Shown one piece after another: positions 8,936 through 17,056 of a DNA stretch of 40,161 bases. Made by a program: the position numbers and the translations under genes. Source of the stretch: Nostoc sp. TH1S01. Its GTDB lineage: Bacteria; Cyanobacteriota; Cyanobacteriia; Cyanobacteriales; Nostocaceae. Each line of letters begins with the position of its first letter. The first letter of the stretch is position 1. The notes below the pieces were generated by a model. The model was given only the letters and a program-made list of their open reading frames with translations. It made no database searches and was not told where the DNA came from. The DNA lies in contig JAGKSW010000126.1 of NCBI GenBank assembly GCA_018993265.1, positions 1-40,161 of the forward strand, given 5' to 3'.

Positions 8936-11790
8936 ATTTTGGAGTATTTACGAGAGGCATACCATCGGATAAATAGCTTTTCTGCTTCAATCCAGACAAA
9001 TACTAGAGAACTAAATCCAATACAAACCAATAGCTCTAATCCACTCAGGTAATGAGTATTGAAGAAAGAGCGGAGTGGTTCAACATAAATAAGCATCAGT
9101 TGCAAGATACTGGTGACGGCAACGGAGACAACAATGTAGGGATTTGAGAAGGGATTCACCTCTAACATTAACCGCGTGTTGGAGCGGATTGCCAATGCGT
9201 GTCCCATTTGTGCTAAACAAAGTGTAGTAAACACCATAGTCTGCCAGCGATCGCGATCTAACAATTCACTTTGTACCTGGGCAGTGTAGCCGTATGCCCA
9301 GACCATCATTAAGATAGCGATCACTGCTAGAATAATGCCAATCCGCACCATGTAAGAGCCTAAGCCTCTGGCAAAAATGCTCTCTTTTGGGTCTTTAGGA
9401 GGTTGTTGCATAACGATGGGTCTACCGGGTTCTACTGCCAGGGCTAAAGCAGGAAGCCCATCAGTTACCAAGTTCATCCAAAGAATTTGTAGAGGAGACA
9501 ACGGTACACCACCCAACCCTAATAACGGAGCGGCGGCGATCGTCAATACCTCACCGATGTTGCTGCCAAGGATATAGCGAATAAAGCGACGAATGTTGAT
9601 GTAAACAACTCGACCTTCTTCAACTGCTGAGACGATAGTTGCAAAGTTGTCATCCAGTAGCACCATGTCACTAGCTTCCTTACTGACATCGGTGCCGGTA
9701 ATGCCCATTGCCACACCAATATCTGCTTGTTTCAAGGCTGGAGCATCATTAACTCCATCCCCAGTCATGGCAACGATCTGTCCCTGGTGCTGGAGAGCTT
9801 GGACAATTCGCAACTTATGCTCTGGTGCTACGCGAGCATAGACGCTAACTTGTTGCACTTGTGCTTCCAGTTCTGGCTGGGTGAGCTTCTGGAGTTCCTG
9901 TCCGGTCAGGCAGCGATCGCCTACTCTAGCGATGCCCAAGACTTGGGCAATTGCCTGTGCGGTTAACTGGTGATCGCCTGTAATCATCACCGGACGAATG
10001 CCGGCGGTACGGCATTTGGCCACGGCATCGCGGACTTCTGGACGGGGGGCATCCAGCATTCCCACCAATCCCAACCAAGTCAAGTTAGTTTCAGCCGTAT
10101 CTTCACAATCGCGGTCTGATAATTTTGTCAGATTCTTACTCGCAAAACCTAAGACGCGTAACCCCTGGCTGGCAAGCTGATTATTTTGCGCTAAAATCTG
10201 TTGCCTTTGTTGTGTTGTCATCAGTTGAGACCCATTGCCCTGCTGAATGTGGGTGCAGCGTTCCAAAACGAGTTCGGGGGAGCCTTTGGTAAACACAACA
10301 AACATGCTGTCTCCCAGTTTGTTGGACGTATCCTGCATGACAACGCTCATCCGCTTGCGTTCGGACGAAAAGGGAAACTCAGTAACACGAGAGAACACTT
10401 GCTCTTCCTGGTCTTTGCGAAACCCTCCTTTGCTGGCAACTGCCAGTAATGCTCCTTCGGTGGGATCACCTAATATTGCCCAGTCTCCATTCTCCTTATG
10501 CAACACGGCATCATTACAAAGTACGCACGCCACGAGCAGCGATCGCAATTCTGGCGCTGCCTCCACTACAATTTCTTGTCCTACTCCGGTATTGGTCTGC
10601 TGATAAAACGCGCCTTCAGGGCTGTATCCCTCCCCTGTTACACGAATGGTGTAGCTAGCGGTATGTACTGCCTGCACCACCATCTTGTTTTGGGTGAGAG
10701 TTCCGGTTTTATCCGAGCAGATGGTCGTCACAGAACCGAGGGTTTCCACCGCAGGCAGTTTTCGGATCAAGGCCTTCCGCTTCACCATGCGTTGCGTGCC
10801 CAATGCCAAGGTAACGGTAATCACGGCAGGTAAGCCTTCTGGCACAACTGCAACCGCCATACTCAGAGAGACTTTGACCAGTTCCTCAAACAGCGAGGGG
10901 TTGAACAATGTCCCCCCCAGAATTACGATCGCTACTATAATCAACGACCCTGTAACCAACGTATTGCCCAGTTGGGTCATACGTTTTTGCAAAGGCGTTG
11001 GTTCTGTCTCGACGGATTGCAGCGCCGTTGCAATCTTGCCCAATTCGGTTTGCATTCCAGTGCTGGTAACTATCACTATTGCCCGTCCCTGCACCACCTC
11101 TGTTCCAGAAAACACTAGATTGATGCGATCGCCTAAAGGCGCATCCTCTGTTAGGATGGCGTTGGCTTGTTTTTCAACCGCATGTGCCTCTCCGGTGAGT
11201 GCTGCTTCTCGCACCTGCAAGTTCGCTGCTTCTAGGATGCGCCCATCTGCCGCAACCTTAACCCCTGCCTCCAGCAGCATAATGTCGCCAGGAACCAGTT
11301 CTTGAGATTCCACCTCCACTACTTTACCTTCGCGGATCAGCCGCACTTTGGACGATGCCATGTTTTTCAGGGCTGCCAGTGCTTTTTCGGCTCCGCTCTC
11401 CTGGAGATAGCCCAGTAAACCATTCAGCAACACCACCGCAAAGATTGCCACCGCATCCTTGGGAAAAATGAACTGTCCCTTTACTAAAGATTCGCGCACA
11501 TCCAGAACCGTCGAAATAATTGCCACGGCGATCAGCATTAGCAACATGATGTTTTTAAACTGATCCCAGAAAATTTCCCAGGGCGATCGCCCACTCATTT
11601 CGACCAGTTCGTTTGTACCGTAGTGCTGTAAATTCTCGTCAATCTGTTCCTGGGTTAAACCATGCGTGCGATCGCTCTTGAGCAGCCAAAGAGTTTTTTG
11701 AGCCTCGATAGTATGCCACGATCTATTCTCAAACGGTTGAGGAATTTGAGGGCGCGATAGATTAGCAGACATGGGTAAAATGAATTGCAC
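8932..11790 (-). CDS. P2A-type cation-transporting ATPase (Ca2+-ATPase, PacL-like)
   Basis: A 952-residue P-type ATPase that would pump Ca2+ (or Mn2+) out of the cytoplasm. Domains: N-terminal cation ATPase motif (about 25-95), actuator domain with LTGE (198-201), M4 ion-site PEGLP (317-321), phosphorylation motif [10 protein letters not shown] (Asp360), nucleotide-binding domain, hinge [10 protein letters not shown], and a C-terminal block of membrane helices. PEGLP in M4 and the N-x-x-x-D in a later helix ([15 protein letters not shown]) are typical of P2A/SERCA-like pumps. The longest start is GTG at 11790; the ATG at 11772 (MSANLSRP) is more likely because the GTG sits within a repeated TTGCACTA element. 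It is followed, with a four-base overlap, by the RHH/kinase-like gene. Confidence 0.92.
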   Translation of the reverse strand: MQFILPMSANLSRPQIPQPFENRSWHTIEAQKTLWLLKSDRTHGLTQEQIDENLQHYGTNELVEMSGRSPWEIFWDQFKNIMLLMLIAVAIISTVLDVRESLVKGQFIFPKDAVAIFAVVLLNGLLGYLQESGAEKALAALKNMASSKVRLIREGKVVEVESQELVPGDIMLLEAGVKVAADGRILEAANLQVREAALTGEAHAVEKQANAILTEDAPLGDRINLVFSGTEVVQGRAIVIVTSTGMQTELGKIATALQSVETEPTPLQKRMTQLGNTLVTGSLIIVAIVILGGTLFNPSLFEELVKVSLSMAVAVVPEGLPAVITVTLALGTQRMVKRKALIRKLPAVETLGSVTTICSDKTGTLTQNKMVVQAVHTASYTIRVTGEGYSPEGAFYQQTNTGVGQEIVVEAAPELRSLLVACVLCNDAVLHKENGDWAILGDPTEGALLAVASKGGFRKDQEEQVFSRVTEFPFSSERKRMSVVMQDTSNKLGDSMFVVFTKGSPELVLERCTHIQQGNGSQLMTTQQRQQILAQNNQLASQGLRVLGFASKNLTKLSDRDCEDTAETNLTWLGLVGMLDAPRPEVRDAVAKCRTAGIRPVMITGDHQLTAQAIAQVLGIARVGDRCLTGQELQKLTQPELEAQVQQVSVYARVAPEHKLRIVQALQHQGQIVAMTGDGVNDAPALKQADIGVAMGITGTDVSKEASDMVLLDDNFATIVSAVEEGRVVYINIRRFIRYILGSNIGEVLTIAAAPLLGLGGVPLSPLQILWMNLVTDGLPALALAVEPGRPIVMQQPPKDPKESIFARGLGSYMVRIGIILAVIAILMMVWAYGYTAQVQSELLDRDRWQTMVFTTLCLAQMGHALAIRSNTRLMLEVNPFSNPYIVVSVAVTSILQLMLIYVEPLRSFFNTHYLSGLELLVCIGFSSLVFVWIEAEKLFIRWYASRKYSKI

Positions 11791-11837
11791 TAGTAAATAG
11801 TTCTTATATCATGGCATTGCACTATAAAATAGTGCAA
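11785..11837. promoter_or_regulatory. Candidate operator: perfect 21-bp dyad plus extra half-site
   Basis: TTGCACTAT-AAA-ATAGTGCAA (11817-11837) is a perfect inverted repeat with nine-base arms. A further copy of the half-site TTGCACTA lies at 11785-11792, 32 bp (about three helical turns) away. The element sits in the spacer between the divergent P-type ATPase and STAND-like genes, where an operator would control both. The half-site overlaps the GTG start of the longest ATPase reading. Confidence 0.6.
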
Positions 11838-11922
11838 GCAATTGTACATCGAAAATTCTATTGGGATTGTTAGAGAAAAGTAGATAGTTTTGTTGCGGTT
11901 GGCTGAAAGTGAGGAGGACTAG

Positions 11923-13044
11923 TTGATAATGACAAAGAATGCTTTTAAGCCACAGAGTTTGATTGGCAGACAGCGTGAGCTAGAGCAAATCTGTAAAATT
12001 TTGGCGGCTGACCAAGATTTGATGCTCACAGGTGTTACGGGAAGCGGACGACGAGCGCTGATTCGTTATGCCGCGCAGCAAATTGGAGCCAGAATTTTGG
12101 AGATCGACTGCTTGCGAGCCACCACCTCTTCTCGCTTTTTAGAGTTGATGGCTTCAGGGATTCTGCACATCTTTGCAACAGCGGCAGAACGAAATTTTAT
12201 TGGGCAGTGGTCTTGTGGCTATCCCTTGCAATTAGAACAACCAACCCCACATCAAACCCGCTTGATTTGGCAGGGTTCCCAAAATGACGAATGGTTGGTT
12301 CTGCAAGCTTTATTGAACTTACCTCAAGTGATGGCAGAATATTTAAGCTGCCGGGTAGTGTTTGTCTTTCAGAATTTCCCGCATATTCGTTCCTGGGATC
12401 GAGCAGGTCGATGGGAATCGTATTTGCGGCAAGAAATTCAACGGCAAAACCGTGTCAGCTACGTTGTTCTGGCAACAACTCCAGAAGATTGGGTAGAAGA
12501 TAGCTCAGTTCAACTTGTCTGTTTGCTCCCCGTGCAACGCCAGGAAATTGAAACCTGGGTTGTTGAAGCAATGGCAGCAGTAGACTTAAAGTTTGAAATG
12601 AATGCCTTAAAACTGTTTTTGGACTATTCACAAGGACATGTTGGAGATACCATTGCTCTGGCGCGACGAATTTGGAGCGACCATTGTTGCTTCTATCAAG
12701 ATGAACAAGCCTGTTTTACGTCCCAATTTTCCCCAAAACTCATCCAACTTCATCACGTCCATTGCAGCACTTTACGATTGGTCGAGGATCTGTCTGTTAC
12801 CTTTGAATCTCTTCTGTTACTTCTGCCTCCCATTCAGGCACGGGTACTGGAAAGTTTAGCGATCGATCCTACCGATAGCCCTCATTCACGCCCCTATCTT
12901 CAGAAACACCAGTTTTCACGAGGTGGTGGTTTTCAAGGCGCTCTTACAGGATTGGAACAAAAAGGATTAATTTATGGAGCCAAAGCCGGGTATCGAGTGG
13001 CATTACCACTTCTATCGTTTTGGCTCAAACATCGCATTTTATAG
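11923..13044 (+). CDS. STAND/AAA-like protein with degenerate nucleotide-binding motifs
   Basis: A 373-residue protein resembling the ATP-binding, winged-helix STAND/archaeal-ATPase group. It opens with LIGRQRELEQICKIL, the usual lead-in helix, followed by a P-loop-like MLTGVTGSGRRALIRYA in which the essential Lys is Arg (GxxGxGRR, 37-44). The Walker B-like strand VVFVFQNF (145-152) has Gln-Asn in place of the acidic pair. The C-terminal 100 residues look like a winged helix (ARVLESLAI, FQGALTGLEQKGLIYG). It may therefore be a non-hydrolysing regulatory ATPase relative. The upstream GAGGAGG (11911-11917) serves either TTG 11923 (5 bp) or ATG 11929 (11 bp). Divergent from the ATPase across the dyad. 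Confidence 0.75.
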   Translation: MIMTKNAFKPQSLIGRQRELEQICKILAADQDLMLTGVTGSGRRALIRYAAQQIGARILEIDCLRATTSSRFLELMASGILHIFATAAERNFIGQWSCGYPLQLEQPTPHQTRLIWQGSQNDEWLVLQALLNLPQVMAEYLSCRVVFVFQNFPHIRSWDRAGRWESYLRQEIQRQNRVSYVVLATTPEDWVEDSSVQLVCLLPVQRQEIETWVVEAMAAVDLKFEMNALKLFLDYSQGHVGDTIALARRIWSDHCCFYQDEQACFTSQFSPKLIQLHHVHCSTLRLVEDLSVTFESLLLLLPPIQARVLESLAIDPTDSPHSRPYLQKHQFSRGGGFQGALTGLEQKGLIYGAKAGYRVALPLLSFWLKHRIL

Positions 13045-13081
13045 CTTTAGTTGCTTTCTTTCGGTTTCGTGGTAAAAAAGA

Positions 13082-13108
13082 ACGGTCTCGTAATTTGACC
13101 AAGACCGT
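13082..13108. terminator. Stem-loop after the STAND-like gene
   Basis: ACGGTCT (13082-13088) pairs with AGACCGT (13102-13108) across a 13-base loop, 38 bp after the stop codon. There is no T-run, so intrinsic termination is only a possibility. Confidence 0.35.
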
Positions 13109-13115
13109 CGTCATA

Positions 13116-13724
13116 ATGCTGGCATCATTCTACCAAAACTTTGAGCAACTGTTTGATTATTCAGAGATTTTCCCTCAGTTCTGCTTATTACTGCGGGGAT
13201 GGTATGAAGCAGCCAAGCAAGGTGACAAGATTGGTAACATTTGGAAGAAACTGCGCCTTGTGGTGGTTCACTCCACTGAATCCTATCCTTCCCTAGACAC
13301 AAATCACTCCCCCTTTAATGTTGGATTGGCGATTGAGTTACCAGAATTTAACGAGCAACAAGTATTAAACCTTGCCAAACAACAGGGTGGGCAGGTTACT
13401 TACTAGAACTTTATCTGCAAATCAGAATGGCCCAGGAGCGATCGCAAGTTATAGCAGATGAAACTTTAGAGCAAAGTGAGCTACAACTTTCAGGATTGGT
13501 TGTTAGACAGGAAGGCAAGCTGAGAATTTATAACCAGATTTATTGGGAAATATTTAATTTAAATTTGGATTGAGGCTCAATTAAATAACCTGCGTCCATA
13601 TTCTGAAAGTTTCCGCTTTTGGTTAGCTTCTGGTGGTATTGATGAATCTCGTTTACTGCGAGGCAATGCGTTACAAGAAGCTCTTGAATGGGCTAGAGAT
13701 AAGAATTTAAGCCGCGATTTCTAA
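13116..13724 (+). pseudogene. Decayed AAA-like domain (AAA_35-type) gene
   Basis: Three pieces of one family, in order but in different frames. The first (frame of 13116) reads FDYSEIFPQFCLLLRGWYEA, then IWKKLRLVVVHSTESY and SPFNVGLAIELPEFNEQQV, ending at TAG 13404-13406. The second (about 13407-13574) has ELQLSGLVVRQEGKLRIYNQ and IYWEIFNLNLD-stop. The third (about 13576-13724) has NNLRPYSESFRFWLASGG and LLRGNALQEALEWARDKNLS. Intact cyanobacterial AAA-like proteins carry these blocks in one chain, often before WD40 or effector domains. The N-terminal P-loop region is missing, so this is a remnant. Its neighbour at 11923 is a different NTPase-like protein. Confidence 0.75.
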
Positions 13725-13843
13725 TCGCTAGGGCTAGGTGCAAGTTAGAAGTAGAGTTTCAATCGGATATGCATACTAATACATTGTTCTTCCTATTAAC
13801 AATTGTGGTTACATGTCAGCATTATTCATCTGAGGAGGATACT

Positions 13844-14098
13844 ATGACAACACAATTGTACTTTCAATTAATTGCCTCCTCTCTGGTATCTGGGTTAATA
13901 GCTATTGGTAGCTCTGTACCTGGAATTTGGCAAAACCTCAATGCACAAACAACTCTAGCTCAAATTACTTCAGCAAATGAAATTAATCAAGCATTTTCAA
14001 CCAAATCATTAAATCAGATATCTGCGTCTAATGTGCAACCAGTATTTATGTTAGATAAGGGATTTCCTGAACGGTTAGTTATTGCTGCTAGTCGTTAG
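13844..14098 (+). CDS. Small secreted protein of unknown function
   Basis: The start is chosen at ATG 13844 because a strong Shine-Dalgarno sequence (GAGGAGG, 13832-13838) lies five bases upstream; a longer frame from 13769 lacks a good site. The 84-residue product has a hydrophobic N-terminus (LIASSLVSGLIAIGSSVPGI) followed by polar residues, consistent with a signal peptide cleaved near LNAQ or TLAQ. The rest is Ser/Asn/Gln-rich without known motifs. Its TAG (14096-14098) overlaps the TAA of the convergent exoprotein gene by two bases. No family recognised; it could be a secreted companion of the neighbouring exoproteins, but only the location suggests that. Confidence 0.65.
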   Translation: MTTQLYFQLIASSLVSGLIAIGSSVPGIWQNLNAQTTLAQITSANEINQAFSTKSLNQISASNVQPVFMLDKGFPERLVIAASR

Positions 14099-16995
14099 TT
14101 AGACTCAGGTACTTGGCAGTAAGTACTACGATACCCAATGCCAGAGGTAGAAGCATGAGGAGATTGAGCAACAAGAGTCACTTTGCCTTGGCGATCGCGC
14201 ACCCAACCAGTAGCAGGTAAAATTGCTACATGATCAGAAGTTTTTTGCTCCTTCCGAGTTACAGGAGTTTTAGAATTAGGTTGCGGCTTGGCAGCCACAG
14301 TTAAGCGAGTATCAGACCATACCACATCACTACTCAAGCTGTCGTCAGGACTAGCAGGTAAACCACCGCGCCCAGTAATAATAAATTGATTACCAGGTTC
14401 ATCATTTAAGTCAATGCAACTTTGTTCAATCAATCCAGCTGAATCAACTACATTGTTTGGTAGGTCAACCAGTCCTTGAGTCGGGTCAACATTTGGGGTA
14501 TTAAGTGCTACTTCTCCATCTAAAGAAGCGTTAGTTTGAGAAAAAACAACTATGTCATTTGTTGGTAATTGGTCAGCAGTGAAAACCTCAGCGTTATTCA
14601 ATAACTTTTCTATCTCTGCACGGTTTAAGACTTGTAACCCAAAAATGCCTTGAGCATTAATTTCCACTCTCCCGCCATTACCTGAAAATGCATTAGCAAC
14701 TATGTCAGTATTTTCACCAGTGGCAGCAAGTATGAACGGTGAGTTGATTGTAATGTTACCTCCATTACCACCATCACCAAAAACTCCGGCTTGAGCCGTG
14801 ATACTACTACCTCGACGCAATAATAAAAAATCTTGTGCTTGCAATCGAATATCTCCACCATCACCGGATGTAGTCAATGTGGTAAGAGTGCTGCGGTCAA
14901 GTTTAATTGCCCTAGCAGAGATATCTATATCACCTGCCGCCCCAACATTAGAACTTATAATATCCAAAACGCTTTCATCAATACCTGATGTACCAAACCT
15001 ATTGATGTAATCACTTAAGGCGATCACACTTGTAATTACGCCACTAGTATGATCAAAAGATACATCATTATTAGCTTTGATAGTTACATTTCCAGCATCG
15101 CCACCGCCTAATGTAAAAGCGCCTACTATACCATTATTAGTGGCTATGAATGAATCACTTGTTTGGATATTGACATCCCCTGCTTTTCCCGCCCCAATGG
15201 TCAGAGTACTAACTTGACCATTGTTGAGCAACACAGAACCAGCAGTAATTTGAAAGTCGCCTCCTTTGTTGGCCACATTAGTGCCGACAAGACTGGCTAG
15301 CGCACTCTCACTATCAATAGTAACTGTATTGCGGGCATTTATAGTTGTCTTGCCGCCATCCCCTTGTCCAAAAGTTGAGGTATTTATTTGACTACCATTA
15401 GTCAAAGTCAGCGAACCAGTCGTAATTTCGATATCACCACCGTTACCCAATGACCCAAATTCTTGGGGTAGAACAAAACTACTAATTCCGCTACCAGAAC
15501 CATCAAATGTTACATTATCTCTGGCTTGAACAATGATATTTCCAGAATTGCCTGAGCCAAAGGTAGTAGTGTTCAGTTGTGCGCCATTGAGCAAAGTTAA
15601 AGAACCTGTTGTAATTCTGATGTCGCCGCCTTGACCAACAGCCCCAGGTAACAAATTTACAAGTATACCTCCAAAAGATGTTGAGTCTGTTTCTTCATTC
15701 AAAGCTGAGAATAAATTATTGGTTGATGTAATGCTATCAGAACTGCCATCTATGATGATGCGATCGCTTGCTTGAATATTTACATCACCAAGATTACCCT
15801 GTCCTAAGCTAAAAACCCCTATACCTGAATTTTGTATATTTAACGAACCTGTTGTAATCCTGATGCCACCACCCTGATTAAAAGCATCTCCGAGTATGGC
15901 ATGACCAATAAAACTGTCACCTTGAAGATTTATTGAATTTGTATTGATATTTATCTCTCCAGCGCCCAAATCTAACCTATTTAAGGGTGTCCCAGAAAAT
16001 ATAGAAAATAAAGTAGATAATACAGATGAAACAGCAGTATTAATTTCACTACCTTCCGAAACATTTAAATTTCGGGCATTGATAGTTATATCACCACCGT
16101 TAGGAAAGGCATAAACTGTAGATTCATTACTCAAAGAAACGTCTGCACGTGGGATTCCTTGAGGAAATTGCAAACTGAAGTTACTACCATCAATATTGAT
16201 TCCTACAGTTCCTGGCGCTGAGAGTCCGCCTAGCTCAACTCTGCCACCAAAAGTACCAACCTCGCCACCTTCTAGCGTGACATTACCGCCTAGTAAAATT
16301 AAACTTCGCCCATCAGGAACACTCAAACCTCCTGGAATTTTATCTATCAGTCCGTCTGTAATTTCTTCTATATCTATAAATTCTGATAATGGTGAACCAA
16401 ATGCTCTATTAACGACCGCCCCTTTGGGAATTTGATTAAATAAAAATGCCGTAGGATTAATTGTGAGTAATGGTGAGGGGTTATTACGCTCTGAAGCACT
16501 GAAAAAACCTTGATTGCCAAATCCAATTGCATTAGCGGTAGTGGCGACAAAGGAACCTCGCACGTCTAAACGAGCATTTTCGCCAAAAATAATGCCATTG
16601 GGATTCATTAAAAATAAGTTGGCATTGCTGTTCAAAACTCCCAAGGTTCCTAAGATTTCTGAAACATTGTTACCCGTTACACGAGTAATAATGTTTTGAA
16701 TATGACTGTTAGTATCAGGCAAAAAATAAGTTACTCCTCCCGCTTGTACATTGAATTCGCGAAAGCTGTGAAAAAGATTTTGGCCTCGTTGTGCGCCCCC
16801 GATGATTCCTTCCACCAGCCCACTGTCATCGCGGATGACGCTAGAATTTTCCGTACCCAAGGTGGTATCAGGTACAATCAGGCTTTGGGCAAAGGCAGAA
16901 TTTGGAGCGATACTGCTTTCTATACCGAGGAGTGATAACGCCCAACCAATAGCTAAAAAATTTACTAGCTGTGAGCGTTTTCTGTCTTGGATCAT
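14095..16995 (-). CDS. TpsA-type filamentous haemagglutinin-domain exoprotein (copy 1)
   Basis: A 966-residue secreted protein. The signal peptide ends at SAFA-QS (about residue 36). It is followed by the haemagglutination-activity/TPS domain (37 to about 170), with LFHSFREFNV, the conserved NPNGIIFGENARLDVRGSF (NPNG at 131-134) and later many GGNVTL/GGDIRITTGSLTL beta-helix repeats. The C-terminus (TGRGGLPASPDDSLSSDVVW, then SDTRLT) is a conserved tail found in many cyanobacterial homologues. Such proteins cross the outer membrane through a TpsB/FhaC-type pore, but no TpsB gene is visible here. Only 61 bp separate it from the upstream copy 2 on the same strand, suggesting co-transcription. 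Function: probably adhesion or surface; substrate unknown. Confidence 0.9.
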   Translation of the reverse strand: MIQDRKRSQLVNFLAIGWALSLLGIESSIAPNSAFAQSLIVPDTTLGTENSSVIRDDSGLVEGIIGGAQRGQNLFHSFREFNVQAGGVTYFLPDTNSHIQNIITRVTGNNVSEILGTLGVLNSNANLFLMNPNGIIFGENARLDVRGSFVATTANAIGFGNQGFFSASERNNPSPLLTINPTAFLFNQIPKGAVVNRAFGSPLSEFIDIEEITDGLIDKIPGGLSVPDGRSLILLGGNVTLEGGEVGTFGGRVELGGLSAPGTVGINIDGSNFSLQFPQGIPRADVSLSNESTVYAFPNGGDITINARNLNVSEGSEINTAVSSVLSTLFSIFSGTPLNRLDLGAGEININTNSINLQGDSFIGHAILGDAFNQGGGIRITTGSLNIQNSGIGVFSLGQGNLGDVNIQASDRIIIDGSSDSITSTNNLFSALNEETDSTSFGGILVNLLPGAVGQGGDIRITTGSLTLLNGAQLNTTTFGSGNSGNIIVQARDNVTFDGSGSGISSFVLPQEFGSLGNGGDIEITTGSLTLTNGSQINTSTFGQGDGGKTTINARNTVTIDSESALASLVGTNVANKGGDFQITAGSVLLNNGQVSTLTIGAGKAGDVNIQTSDSFIATNNGIVGAFTLGGGDAGNVTIKANNDVSFDHTSGVITSVIALSDYINRFGTSGIDESVLDIISSNVGAAGDIDISARAIKLDRSTLTTLTTSGDGGDIRLQAQDFLLLRRGSSITAQAGVFGDGGNGGNITINSPFILAATGENTDIVANAFSGNGGRVEINAQGIFGLQVLNRAEIEKLLNNAEVFTADQLPTNDIVVFSQTNASLDGEVALNTPNVDPTQGLVDLPNNVVDSAGLIEQSCIDLNDEPGNQFIITGRGGLPASPDDSLSSDVVWSDTRLTVAAKPQPNSKTPVTRKEQKTSDHVAILPATGWVRDRQGKVTLVAQSPHASTSGIGYRSTYCQVPESN

Positions 16996-17056
16996 GCAAG
17001 TTAACTGAAAGTTTGGTTAAATTTGCTCAGTGTTTATACTATCACTAATTAGCAAC

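Noticed and set aside
10201-11305. Several plus-strand frames inside the P-type ATPase gene (up to about 206 codons)
   Set aside because: They overlap a fully conserved ATPase on the other strand, have low-complexity Ser/Thr/Pro-rich products, and no plausible start signals.
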